A stretch of 64,000 bases of DNA. It comes from CBDDCX01 sp965226925. GTDB lineage: Bacteria; Gemmatimonadota; Gemmatimonadetes; Longimicrobiales; Gaopeijiaceae. Under the pieces are notes generated by a model that had not been told where the DNA came from, searched no databases, and saw only the letters and a program-made list of their open reading frames with translations. Location: positions 62,001 through 126,000 of the forward strand of contig CBDDEN010000008.1 of the NCBI GenBank assembly GCA_965226925.1, written 5' to 3'. Positions 16,421 to 25,685 of the stretch are shown here, one piece after another. The translations under genes and the position numbers were made by a program. The first letter of the stretch is position 1. Every line of letters starts with the position of its first letter.

Positions 16421-17293
16421 GTGAGCCCACGGACCGAGGAGCGACTTCCGCAGGATGCGCCCTACGAGACGGCCAACTCGGCGCTCAGGGCACAGTGGGG
16501 CAACACGGTGGCCTGGTCGACGATGCTGGCCGTCGCCGTTCATGCCGCCGCGTTCGCTTTCTGGCCGACTTGGGATGTCTCTGATTCGCTCCTCGATCCC
16601 GATCTTGAACTCCAGGGAACGGCATGGATGGTACTGTACGCGCCACCATCGAGTGGCGGCGCTGGTGGCGTGGCCGCGGCCTCTCTGGCGCTTCTCGCAG
16701 AGTCGGACTCGCTCCCGATCGAAGACGTGGATGCGAGAGCCATCACCGGGGGCTCCGAGCTCGCTCAGGCCCGCGGCTCAGCCAGGCTTAGAGAGCGTCT
16801 CGCCGGTCGGAACGGTCCTGTCCCTACGCTCGTGAAGTTCAGTCCGGCGACCCGTCCGCCGGGGGTAGGCGACGATCCGGGTGATACACGCGCAGAGGTG
16901 CCAACCGTCGAGGAACCCTTGGCAGCAGACCTGGCGCTCATGATTGAAGCCAGCCCGCTGGATCTTTCACGCCTGTCGGACGTTCGCCCCCAAATCGCCT
17001 TGCCAGGGACTTCGGCGTGGATTCTGATTCGGAACCCCTCCGAAGTGGTCCGGTTCATGAATGGGGTGGCTTACTCGGGGGACTCCGAAGCCGAGGGACG
17101 GGTCGACGTGGCGGTGTGGATCGACGAATGGGGATCGGTCGAGTGGGCCGAGATTACCAGATCCAGTGGGTATCAGGAGATGGATGAGCTCGCCCTCGCT
17201 CTGTTCAACGAGGTCGCGTCCTTCCTACCCGCCCGAGATCAAGGCGTGCGTGTATCGATGTCCGTGATTTTTTCCGTTCCGTTCCCTTGGTAG
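16421..17293 (+). CDS. TonB-like energy-transducer protein
   Basis: 290 residues from GTG 16421. After a short cytoplasmic tail there is one membrane segment (NTVAWSTMLAVAVHAAAFAFW), then a periplasmic linker rich in Ala/Ser/Pro. The C-terminal domain (GRVDVAVWIDEWGSVEWAEI, SGYQEMDELALALFNEVASF) fits the TonB C-terminal fold (V.V.V..DG.V....V..SSG...LD..AL). No ExbBD genes are present in the window. It overlaps the next gene by 7 nt, so the TPR lipoprotein is probably co-transcribed. Confidence 0.6.
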   Translation: MSPRTEERLPQDAPYETANSALRAQWGNTVAWSTMLAVAVHAAAFAFWPTWDVSDSLLDPDLELQGTAWMVLYAPPSSGGAGGVAAASLALLAESDSLPIEDVDARAITGGSELAQARGSARLRERLAGRNGPVPTLVKFSPATRPPGVGDDPGDTRAEVPTVEEPLAADLALMIEASPLDLSRLSDVRPQIALPGTSAWILIRNPSEVVRFMNGVAYSGDSEAEGRVDVAVWIDEWGSVEWAEITRSSGYQEMDELALALFNEVASFLPARDQGVRVSMSVIFSVPFPW

Positions 17294-18672
17294 GCTTGCG
17301 GCCAACCCTCCCCTTACTCGCCGCGGTCCTCGTTCTCGGCGGGTGCGCCTCGGCGCCTGAGCCTCTTGGACCGGTGGTGTCACCAACGGGAATTCTCTAC
17401 GAGGTCGGGACGCGGCCCATCGCTACCCGGTTCTCGCAAACAGGGGCGCTCTATCTCACTCAGGGGCTCGTTGCCCGGGCGTTGGAACTCGCGAATCTCG
17501 GCATCGAGGCCGAACCCGGGAATCCGATTCATTATATACTGGCGGGTCTCGCACATATGCGGCTCCAGGAGTACAGCCAAGCGGACGCACTGTTCAACGA
17601 GGCACAGCAGATCTACCCCGCGTATGAACTCGATATCGAGCCGGAGCGTGAGGCGGCGTGGACCGAGTTGTTCAACGCGGGAATCGCGGCGTACGCCGAG
17701 GGGGACGTCGAGCGTACGATCGAAGCTTGGGAGATGGCGGGAGTGATGTGGGACCTCCGTCCGGAGGCGTCTCTGAATCTCGCGGCCCTGTTCAACGGAG
17801 AGGGTCGTTGGGATGACGCGATCGAAGCCTATCAGAGAGTCCTCACAGGTCTTGAGCGGGAGCCCGTTACCCGACAACTCCCCGAGGAAGACCTTCAAGA
17901 GCGAGAGGATCTGAGGATACGCAGCGAACAAAGCCTCACTCAGCTCCTCCTGTTCACGGAGCGCTTCGCCGAGGCTGAACCGCTGCTTCGGCGCCGCCTC
18001 GAGGCTGAACCAACGAGTGTCCAGGTGCGAGGTGATCTTGCCGCGGCGCTCCATGGATCAGGAAAAGACGCAGAGGCTTCGGCGATCTATACTGGGCTTC
18101 TCTCCGAGACCGGTCTGGAGGCCAGAGAGCTCTTCAGCGTTGGCGTCGCTCTATACCGTGCGCCCGACTTCATGGCAGCGGCCGAGGCGTTCGAACGACT
18201 GACGCAACTCCAGCCGGACTCCCGCGACGCGTGGTTCAACTACGCGAATGCGCTGTTCGCAGCCGAGTCTTGGGAGTCGTTAGCAGCCGTTGGCGATCGA
18301 TTGGCCGAAGTGGATCCCCTGGGGGAAGACTCCGGCTTGATCGCGGCGCGAGCCCACCTGGAACTCGGAGACGAGCAATCCGCGGCGCAGGGATTGGATA
18401 GAACCGAATCCGCTCCAGTCCATGTGGAGGGACTTCAATTTCGACAGTCCGAAACGGAGACGAACCTCCAAGGTCGTGTGGTCGGTAACGCGGCCGAACC
18501 CGGGAGCGAGGTGCGCCTCCGATTCACGTTCTATGGTGCAGACGGCACTGTGGCGACCGAGTTTCTCACGATCTCGGCTCCCCCCCCGGGAGTAAGGGAG
18601 CGGTTCGAAATGTCCTTCGCGGGGCGGGCTACGGCGTACCGGTACGAGCTCGTAACTCCGCCGCCTCCCTAG
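17287..18672 (+). CDS. TPR-repeat lipoprotein
   Basis: 461 residues. The lipoprotein signal is LPLLAAVLVLGGCAS. From about residue 55 on there are successive tetratricopeptide-type helix pairs (LYLTQGLVARALELANLGIE, PIHYILAGLAHMRLQEYSQA, GRWDDAIEAYQRVLTGLERE, DAWFNYANALFAAESWESLA). The C-terminal 80 residues form a beta domain (LQGRVVGNAAEPGSEVRLRF). The start is TTG at 17287 or 17296; both give the same signal peptide. The overlap with the TonB-like gene suggests the two act in one envelope complex, perhaps in outer-membrane protein handling. Function not established. Confidence 0.7.
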   Translation: MVGLRPTLPLLAAVLVLGGCASAPEPLGPVVSPTGILYEVGTRPIATRFSQTGALYLTQGLVARALELANLGIEAEPGNPIHYILAGLAHMRLQEYSQADALFNEAQQIYPAYELDIEPEREAAWTELFNAGIAAYAEGDVERTIEAWEMAGVMWDLRPEASLNLAALFNGEGRWDDAIEAYQRVLTGLEREPVTRQLPEEDLQEREDLRIRSEQSLTQLLLFTERFAEAEPLLRRRLEAEPTSVQVRGDLAAALHGSGKDAEASAIYTGLLSETGLEARELFSVGVALYRAPDFMAAAEAFERLTQLQPDSRDAWFNYANALFAAESWESLAAVGDRLAEVDPLGEDSGLIAARAHLELGDEQSAAQGLDRTESAPVHVEGLQFRQSETETNLQGRVVGNAAEPGSEVRLRFTFYGADGTVATEFLTISAPPPGVRERFEMSFAGRATAYRYELVTPPPP

Positions 18673-18697
18673 ACGCCGCCAACGAGATCCAGTTCTG

Positions 18698-19657
18698 TCA
18701 GGGAACGAGAAGCCGAACGATTCCGTCGTACTTCTTCAGCAGGAAAACCTGATCACCGGGCCCTGGCCCGAAACGCAGATTCGCGCGTGACGCGGGCGGC
18801 CTGCCTTGCTCCGCATTCTTTTCCTGAACGAGTTGAAGGAGTGTCTTTGCCTGGCCGGCGTCGTTGAGCAAGATGCGGCGGATGGCATCCTGTCCGCCGT
18901 TGGGAAGAGCGTCGGCCTGGATATAGAAGATCTCTCCGCTCGGCTGATCCGCAAACAGAACGAGGTTCGCCAGCTGAGGAATTGCGTCGCCGCGGTACAC
19001 TTGGAGCCCGGCAGCGGCGGACTGGGCCTGAAGCAAGGGATCCAGCTGCCCATACTCCACGACCGGATACGTGACGTCGGGGTCGCCGCGCTGGTTGGCG
19101 AGACTGACCTCGCTTCGGCTGATGAACCGGAAGCTCCCCTCCCAGTCGTTCCACCCGAGGTTGGCTCCGGCTGTGACCAGAGTGACCTTCTCCACGATGT
19201 TCTGACCGATGTCCGCGAGAAACATGTTGCCGTTCACCCGGTCCCAAGCGAACCGCTGCGCGTTGCGCACACTGTAGGCGTAGATCTCGCCCAGGGTGGC
19301 AGGGTCTCCGTCACCGGCGAACGGGTTGTCGGCGGGGATCCCGTACTCTCCATTGGCACTATTCGAGCCAAGGGGGGCGATTCGAAATAGCTTCCCGAAG
19401 GCCGAGGCCAGGTTTTGCGAATGGTTGTGCGGGTCGCCCCCACTGCCTCCGTCCGCGATTGAGACGTAGAGCAGACCGAAGTTGGCGTCACCGGGCGAGG
19501 GAAGCGGGTTGAAGCCGATCTGACCGCCATTGTGGTTGCCATCGGGCTGTTGAATCCGCAGCAGTTCATGTGGCGGGCGGCCGTCGTAGTTGGTGCCGCT
19601 GGGATTACCGGCGGTCCATTCGAGAAGGACCGAGTCATGCGTATCGCCGCCGCCGCT
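18698..19657 (-). pseudogene. PQQ-type glucose/sorbosone dehydrogenase, N-terminus removed by IS91-like element
   Basis: The minus-strand frame is open from 19657 to the stop at 18698 (320 codons) with no start. It reads GGGDTHDSVLLEWTAG, GGQIGFNPLPSPGDANFGLL, YVSIADGGSGGDPHNHSQNL, GEIYAYSVRNAQRFAWDR, FLADIGQNIVEKVTLV and GANLGWNDWEGSF. This is the beta-propeller of soluble PQQ-dependent sugar dehydrogenases (ADIGQ..EE..., N.GW...EG). The catalytic His and signal peptide of the N-terminal third are lost at the junction with the element near 19658. Confidence 0.8.
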
Positions 19658-19658
19658 G

Positions 19659-21171
19659 GAAATGCTCTTCGGAGATGCGTACGTATCTTGGTGTCGTGAC
19701 TATACGTACGACAGCCAGGCCTGCCGAGCCATGTTCCCGCCACCGGACTCCACTCACCGTCCGGGATGCACCCCACGTCGTGGCGTACACGGGTCAGCTC
19801 TCGATCAGGGCCGCCCCTTCGGCCCACCCCAGCAACGTGTGGGCCCGTCTACCGCCGGCGCCGTCCCACCCTGACGCCGCTCTATCCGCTGGTCCAGAAC
19901 CACCTCGAGACGTTCCTCGCAGAGGCCGCAGCGGCGGACCCCATGGGCGGCGGCGTGCCCGCATGGGTCGAGCGTGACTTCCGGGCCTATCTGCGATGCG
20001 GCATTCTCGCTCACGGATTCGGACGAGCCCGGTGTGCCGGTTGTGGCTACGACTTCTTGGTCGCGTTCTCCTGCCGGAGCCGGGGAATATGTCCGTCGTG
20101 TAATGCGCGCCGTATGGTCGAGACTGCCGCCCATCTGGTGGACCATGTCCTGCCGCCGCTTCCGGTGCGCCAATGGGTGCTGTCCGTTCCAAAGCGGCTC
20201 CGCCCGTTCCTGCACCACAACCCCATGATCGCCGGCGCCGTGTTGCGCATCTTTCCAGTGCCACGAGGCCACCCACCTTACGGCCTCCGACTGGGGCAAA
20301 CTCCAGCACACCGTTCGCCACCGCGTGCTCCGTTAGTTCCATCGCCACGGTCTGCTCTAACGCCACGTCACCGACGACATGCTCACGTGGCAAGCCGCCG
20401 GTGGGTTCAGCATCGATGCCTCGGTTCGGATCCCGCCTTGGGACCGAGCCGGGCTCGAACGCCTCCTGCGCTACTGTGCCCGTCCTCCCTTCGCCCTCGA
20501 ACGGCTCGAGGCTGCCGAGTACGGTGGACCTGGAGGGGAGGGCATCGTCTATCGGCTCCCCCATCCCGCACCGGATGGTACCACGGCTCTCTCGCTCACT
20601 CCTGTAGAGTTCCTCGAGCGACTCGCCCTACTCATTCACCCGCCACGCATCCATCGCCACCGCTATCACGGAGTGCTGGCTCCCGAGGTACCCACCGAAG
20701 GTGGGTCGCAAGCTCAGGTCTCAGGTCATCGCGCTGGGGCGTGAGCAGGGTAGCGTGGAGGAGTCGCCCTCGGGGCAGCTCGGCGCTCGGTCCGCCGCGG
20801 GTTCGCCTGACGGAGCCACCCCAGGCCGGCCTACTTCCTCGAGATGGGCCGCCCTTATCGCTCGCATCTATGATGTCCGGCCGCTCGTCTGCCCATCGTG
20901 CGGTGCTTCGATGAGCATCATCGCCTTCATTACCGATCCCGTTCCCGTCCGCTCCGTCCTCGCCCATCTCGATCTCCCCACCACCCGACCCCCTCCACTG
21001 TCTCCGGCTCGGGCGCCGCCCCAGGGTATCCTCGGGTTCGATCAGAGCGGGGGCTTCGACCCCACCGATCCGGAACCCATTCTTAGCCTGAGGTCAGCCT
21101 TGCAAGGCGAGATCTCGCCTCGCTCAAGCAGGGTGCCGGACTCGGAAAGGGCGTTTGGATCGCCTATCCGT
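19659..21171 (+). mobile_element. IS91-family remnant A (most complete copy; transposase dead)
   Basis: The left-end block begins inside AAATGCTCTTCGG. The transposase follows: PLVQNHLETFLAEAAAADPM and the zinc domain FRAYLRCGILAHGFGRARCA through AGAVLRIF. A deletion then removes the HUH region (HFHFHVCVIDG in copy F). After frameshifts it continues as THLTASDWGKLQHTVRHRVL, DMLTWQAAGGFSIDASVRIP and RPPFALERLEAAEYGG, with IHRHRYHGVLAP (catalytic Tyr region), then RWAALIARIYDVRPLVCPSC and FITDPVPVRSVLAHLDLP. Two internal stops are also present (CGTTAG and CTCTAA near 20333-20361). The right end is GGATCGCCTATCCGT. It separates two truncated minus-strand genes. Confidence 0.9.
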
Positions 21172-21913
21172 CCAACCGATCGGTCACTGCGCTGGCTTGG
21201 GCGAGCGTGACACCGGGCAACAGCCGGGCCTTCACGAACGTGCTCTGATTGTTTCGAGCTTGGAGTTCGTCCGTAGTGGACGGGTTCAGATGGCCGACCA
21301 TCATCGTCGACGCGTAGATCTGTGGTCCGAGCCCTGGAAGATTTCCTGTGTACTGCTTGGGGCCGACCCGGACGATGGTATACGCCCGCCCGTTCAGCCG
21401 GATTTCTTGTCCCACTACGCCAGGGTCCTCACCGTATCGGCGCTGCCAATAGCTGTAGTCGAGCATGACCACGAAGTGGCCCCCCGGAGACACGTCGTCC
21501 TCGGGAAGAAGCGTGCGGCCGATATGGGCCGGCACACCCAGGAGTGGGAAGTAGCTACCGGTGACCAACTCCGCGGGGATCATCTCCACCCCGCCTTCGA
21601 TGTCGGTTTGGATAAAGCTCATTCGAGCGCCCGCCACGTCGCGGAACACCTCTGCGCTTTCCCGCCTCAGGTCCTCGATGTCGGGGAAGGAAAGCGGTGC
21701 GTGCGAGAACCCGGCCACACTCCGGTAGACGTCGACCAGTTCTTCGGGAGCCTCGAACGGAAGGTCTCGAAGGATGACGGCGTTCACGATGCTGAAGATC
21801 GCCGTATTCGCGCCGATACCGATCGCCAAACTCACGATGGCCGTACCCGTGAACACGGGCTTCTTCAGCAGGCGACGGGCGGCGTAACGGAGGTCTCGCG
21901 TCAGGCGTTCCAT
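21172..21913 (-). pseudogene. ADOP-type ABC transporter permease, C-terminus removed by IS91-like right end
   Basis: From ATG 21913: MERLTRDLRYAARRLLKKPV, FTGTAIVSLAIGIGANTAIF then SIVNAVILRDLPFEAPEELV. This is the hallmark start of Acidobacterial-duplicated-orphan permeases (MacB/FtsX-like), followed by the periplasmic MacB_PCD domain (FRDVAGARMSFIQTDIEGGV, YFPLLGVPAHIGRTLLPEDD, SYWQRRYGEDPGVVGQEIRL). The normal length is about 800 residues; only about 247 remain. The sequence stops exactly at the IS right end. Confidence 0.85.
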
Positions 21914-22142
21914 AAGTCCTGGTCCGGCTTGGGGTCGAGTCCGATTCGATGCCCGATCCCGTGCGGAACGGGTGGGCGTTTCTCAATGGGGCCTACGGCA
22001 GTCGCGGGGGATGGGTTTCGGCGGTGCGCGTCGTGCGAAGAAACGAGGACTATTGACTAAGTCGGGCCGACCTATTTCCTTAGGGCCATTCATTGTAAGA
22101 GAAGAGCATCGAACAAACGGACCGGACCCGAACGTCGAACTG

Positions 22143-22253
22143 ATGTCAAACCGCACACAGACCCTCGTCATTAGCGTGATTACGCTCGACGGGCTCCTTA
22201 TTAGCGAGCTCGTCGAGAGAGGGCCCGTGTGCGCCTTGCCCGGAGCGACATAG
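22143..22253 (+). CDS. Branched-chain amino acid leader peptide
   Basis: 36 codons upstream of ilvB. The core LVISVITLDGLLISELV has 12 Ile/Leu/Val codons out of 17. It lies immediately upstream of, and overlaps, mutually exclusive hairpins ending in an intrinsic terminator. This is the arrangement of ivbL/ilvL-type leaders, in which ribosome stalling at Ile/Leu/Val codons allows readthrough. The ribosome-binding site is weak. The frame is open further upstream, but only this part has the leader signature. Confidence 0.8.
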   Translation: MSNRTQTLVISVITLDGLLISELVERGPVCALPGAT

Positions 22254-22320
22254 ACCGGAAGCAAAGCAAGTGAGCACCACGGCGGGCCCTCTCGAAATCG
22301 GGAGGGCCCGCTTCTTTTTT
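22185..22320 (+). promoter_or_regulatory. ilv attenuator (pause hairpin, antiterminator, terminator)
   Basis: Pause stem: CTCGACG (22185-22191) with CGTCGAG (22211-22217). Antiterminator: GAGAGGGCCCG (22217-22227) is exactly complementary to CGGGCCCTCTC (22283-22293). Terminator: GCGGGCCCTC (22282-22291) pairs perfectly with GAGGGCCCGC (22302-22311), followed by TTCTTTTTT. The antiterminator uses the left arm of the terminator, so only one can form. Confidence 0.85.
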
Positions 22321-22336
22321 GCCCTGGAGAAGCGGT

Positions 22337-24148
22337 ATGGAAGACCACACGTCTGCGACGACCGACACTCTGACCGGTGCGGATCTGCTCTGTGAGGCTC
22401 TGTTGGCCGAGGATGTCCGAATCATCTTCGGCCATCCGGGTGGCGCGATTCTCCCGTTCTACGATGCGCTCTATCGGCGCGAGAACCTGCGCCACGTGCT
22501 GACGCGCCACGAGCAGGCGGCGGCCCACGCTGCGGACGGGTACGCTCGCGCCACGGGGCGCACCGGAGTCTGTGTGGCCACGAGCGGGCCTGGGGCCACC
22601 AATCTGGTGACGGGGCTAGCCACTGCGCAGATGGATAGCGTCCCCGTTGTCGCCATCACCGGACAGGTGGCGACCGGGGCGATGGGAACCGAAGCGTTTC
22701 AGGAGACCGATATTCTCGGAGTGACCATGCCGGTCACCAAGCACGGCTTTCTGGTGCAGGCCGCCTCGGATCTTCCCTGGGTGGTATCCGAGGCCTTTCG
22801 CCTCGCGCGCTCCGGGCGGCCCGGCCCCGTTCTGATCGATGTTCCGAAGGACGTGCAAGCCGCCTTGGTCCCGGTCGACCTGGTTCCCCGTCGCCGTCGT
22901 CGTTCGAGCTGGGCAGCGGGCGTGTGCCGGCACGGCGGGGTGACCCCGGCGGGACAGAGTTCTGACGACCAAGGGCCGGCCGGAACCGCCCACGCCCGGG
23001 GCGGGTCCTCGGAGTTGGCCGAGCGGCTCGACGAGGTGGCGTCGCTCTTGAATCAGGCACAACGGCCGATCGTCATCGCCGGCCGTGGGGTGATCCTCGC
23101 GGGAGTGTCGCGGCTGATGCGTATGATGGCGGAGAGGGCGGACCTTCCCGTCGCGACCACCCTGCTGGGCCTGGACGCTTTCCCCGCGGACCATCCACTG
23201 GCCACCGGGTTGCCGGGCATGCACGGGACCGAGCGGGCCAACCAGGCCATCCAGAACGCCGACTTGGTACTCGGGCTCGGGCTCCGCTTCGACGATCGTA
23301 TCATCGGCCGGGCGGCCGACTTCGCTCCCAAAGCGCGGATCGTCCACTTCGACGTGGATCCGGCGTCGGTGGGCCGCACCCTAACGCCTGATCTGTCCGT
23401 GGTGGGAGACCTTCGATCAACGCTCCCCGAGCTCGCCCGTCGTACAGCAGTCGCGTCTCGCTCGGAGTGGAGAAGACACTTGCAGCGGTGGAGCCGCGAG
23501 GCGGAGCCGCAGTCCATGAGCTCGCTCGTATCGGGGCCATTGGGTGGGCGCCGTGCGATTCGGGAGGTGGCTCGAAGGATCAGTGAGACCGGTGCGGTCG
23601 TCGTGACCGATGTGGGACAGCACCAGATGTGGCTCGCGCAGGAGCTTCCGGAAGTCAGCCCCAGATCCCACCTCACGTCGGGAGGCTTGGGAACAATGGG
23701 ATACGCGCTTCCTGCTGCCATTGGAGCGGCCCTCGCCCAACCCGGGCGCCCGGTTTGGGTGGTAGCGGGCGATGGTGGATTCCAGATGAATCTTCAGGAG
23801 CTGGCGACGGTGGTCCAAGAGGAGATTCCACTTCGGATAGTGGTGATCAACAATGGCTATCTGGGAATGGTCCGTCAGTGGCAAGAGTGCTTCTACGACG
23901 GCCGTTATTCCTCTAGCGCGCTGGGTGGGCCCGATCTCGTGGCACTCGCCGGCGCGTACGGTATCCCCGGGTTCGTGGTGGAGCGAGCTGAAGACCTCGA
24001 AGAGTGTCTCGACACCGCGCAGGCGGTTGCAGGCCCCGTCCTCCTGGATTTTCGGGTAGTCCGGGAAGAGAACGTCTACCCGCTGGTTCCACCGAATGCG
24101 GCTCTCGACGAACTGGTCATGGCCCCGGAAGCGGCGGTAGCGCGATGA
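22337..24148 (+). CDS. ilvB: Acetolactate synthase large subunit
   Basis: 603 residues from ATG 22337 (GGAGA about 9 nt upstream), 16 nt past the attenuator terminator. ThDP/FAD enzyme that condenses two pyruvates, or pyruvate with 2-oxobutyrate, as the first step of valine/leucine/isoleucine synthesis. Landmarks: IFGHPGGAILPFYDAL with the catalytic Glu shortly after in TRHEQAAAHAADGYARATGR, GPGATNLVTGLATAQMDSVP, central domain RPIVIAGRGVI, and ThDP-binding GDGGFQMNLQELATVVQEEI with NNGYLGMVRQWQE. A linker of about 40 residues, rich in Arg/Gly, between the first two domains (around residue 185-230) is longer than usual. First gene of a five-gene coupled operon. Confidence 0.95.
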   Translation: MEDHTSATTDTLTGADLLCEALLAEDVRIIFGHPGGAILPFYDALYRRENLRHVLTRHEQAAAHAADGYARATGRTGVCVATSGPGATNLVTGLATAQMDSVPVVAITGQVATGAMGTEAFQETDILGVTMPVTKHGFLVQAASDLPWVVSEAFRLARSGRPGPVLIDVPKDVQAALVPVDLVPRRRRRSSWAAGVCRHGGVTPAGQSSDDQGPAGTAHARGGSSELAERLDEVASLLNQAQRPIVIAGRGVILAGVSRLMRMMAERADLPVATTLLGLDAFPADHPLATGLPGMHGTERANQAIQNADLVLGLGLRFDDRIIGRAADFAPKARIVHFDVDPASVGRTLTPDLSVVGDLRSTLPELARRTAVASRSEWRRHLQRWSREAEPQSMSSLVSGPLGGRRAIREVARRISETGAVVVTDVGQHQMWLAQELPEVSPRSHLTSGGLGTMGYALPAAIGAALAQPGRPVWVVAGDGGFQMNLQELATVVQEEIPLRIVVINNGYLGMVRQWQECFYDGRYSSSALGGPDLVALAGAYGIPGFVVERAEDLEECLDTAQAVAGPVLLDFRVVREENVYPLVPPNAALDELVMAPEAAVAR

Positions 24149-24684
24149 GCCGCGCAGCCCACCGCGTAACCCGCCGAGTGATCCTGTTGGTGCAGCTCTC
24201 GGCCGAGGTCGGGGCGTTGGAACGAGTCCTGGGCCTTCTGCGGAGACGGGCTGTTCCCGTCGACGAGATGTCCATTTCACCGCGGATGTCCATGTCGCCG
24301 CCATCGACACTGGGCCCGGACGTGCTGCTCCACCTCGCCGGTGGGGAGGAGGTGGCGGGTCGCACCATCGCTGAGCTCAGTAGGCTCAGAGTGGTTCAAT
24401 CCGTTACACCGGTGGACGTCCGGGATGAGCGATCGACCCGTGAGCTGGCCCTGGCCCGGGTGCATTCGCCGCGACGGACCTATCTGCCCGCCAACGGGCG
24501 GCTGATCGACTCCGACGACGAGGGTGACCTCGTCGAACTGACCGGCAGTCCGGAAGAGATCGACCATGCCCTGGAGCAGCTCGCCCAGAGCGGTGTGCTG
24601 TCGGGCGCTACCAGAACGGGGGCGCTTCTCGTCCCAGTGCGAACACCTACCACGACAGACCAAAACGGAAGGATATCGACATGA
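24145..24684 (+). CDS. ilvN: Acetolactate synthase small (regulatory) subunit
   Basis: 179 residues; the start overlaps the ilvB stop as ATGA. The N-terminal ACT domain is RRVILLVQLSAEVGALERVL then GLLRRRAVPVDEMSIS; this domain binds valine for feedback inhibition in the family. The second domain (RELALARVHSPRRTYLPANG, ELTGSPEEIDHALEQLAQSG) is more divergent than typical IlvN. The usual glycine pattern of the valine site (N.PGVL.RV) is changed to SAEVGALERVL, so feedback sensitivity may differ. Confidence 0.85.
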   Translation: MSRAAHRVTRRVILLVQLSAEVGALERVLGLLRRRAVPVDEMSISPRMSMSPPSTLGPDVLLHLAGGEEVAGRTIAELSRLRVVQSVTPVDVRDERSTRELALARVHSPRRTYLPANGRLIDSDDEGDLVELTGSPEEIDHALEQLAQSGVLSGATRTGALLVPVRTPTTTDQNGRIST

Positions 24685-25685
24685 GTAATCAGAAGTCAGA
24701 CGCGAGGTTCTTCGAGGCGATCGATGCCGACCGCTCGTTGCTGGACGGTCGCCGCGTTGCGGTCGTCGGCTACGGCAGCCAAGGGCATGCGCACGCCCTG
24801 AACCTTCGAGACAGTGGCGTTACGGTGGCTGTGGGGCTCTATGAGGGCAGTCGCTCGGCCGACGACGCCCGCGAGCAGGGGCTCGAGGTGATGACCGTCG
24901 CGGAGGCGGCTCAGTGGGCTGACACGGTGGCGTTGCTCATTCCGGACACCAAACAGCCGGCAGTCTACCATATGGAGGTAGAGCCGCACCTTGCTGATGG
25001 CGACGTGCTCCTATTCGCCCACGGCTTCAACGTGCACTACGGTGAGATCCATCCGCCCGAGCACGTGGATACGGTGCTGGTCGCCCCCAAGTCACCCGGC
25101 GGAATGCTCCGACGTGAATACCAGGCCGGGCGCGGCGTCCCCGCTTTGATCGGCGTCCACCACGATGCGAGCGGACAGGCCCTCGCCCTCGCTCTCGCCT
25201 ATGCCGACGGACTGGGCAGCACGAGGGCCGGCGTCTTGCAGACGACATTCGCCGACGAGACCGAAACGGATCTCTTCGGCGAGCAGGCCGTGCTCTGCGG
25301 GGGACTCACCGAGCTGGTCACAGCGGGCTTCGAAACGCTCGTGGAAGCCGGATACGACCCCCAGCTCGCCTACCTCGAGTGCCTACACGAGATGAAGCTT
25401 ATCGTCGATCTGGCCTATGCCCGTGGTCTCTCGGGAATGCGGGCCGAGGTCAGCGACACGGCGGAGTACGGAGACTACGTCAGCGGACCGCGGGTCATCG
25501 GAGAGGCCAGCCGTGAAGCGATGAAGGACGTCCTGGCGGACATCCAGTCGGGAGCGTTCGCCCGGAGATGGATCAAGGAGACCGCGTGTGGTGGCGCGGA
25601 GTTCAAGCGTCTGCGTGAGCGCGGGCGTGCCCACGAGATCGAAAACGTCGGGGATGCGCTTCGCTCGCGCATGGCATGGCTATGA
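24681..25685 (+). CDS. ilvC: Ketol-acid reductoisomerase
   Basis: 334 residues, class I length, starting in an ATGA overlap with ilvN. NADPH-dependent isomeroreduction of acetolactate, second step of branched-chain synthesis. Rossmann motif VAVVGYGSQGHAHALNLRDS; Mg-binding Glu/Asp motifs in TFADETETDLFGEQAVLCGG and in AYLECLHEMKLIVDLAYARG, the latter continuing LSGMRAEVSDTAEYGDY. VGLYEGSRSADDAREQGLEV is the cofactor-specificity loop. Confidence 0.95.
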   Translation: MSNQKSDARFFEAIDADRSLLDGRRVAVVGYGSQGHAHALNLRDSGVTVAVGLYEGSRSADDAREQGLEVMTVAEAAQWADTVALLIPDTKQPAVYHMEVEPHLADGDVLLFAHGFNVHYGEIHPPEHVDTVLVAPKSPGGMLRREYQAGRGVPALIGVHHDASGQALALALAYADGLGSTRAGVLQTTFADETETDLFGEQAVLCGGLTELVTAGFETLVEAGYDPQLAYLECLHEMKLIVDLAYARGLSGMRAEVSDTAEYGDYVSGPRVIGEASREAMKDVLADIQSGAFARRWIKETACGGAEFKRLRERGRAHEIENVGDALRSRMAWL

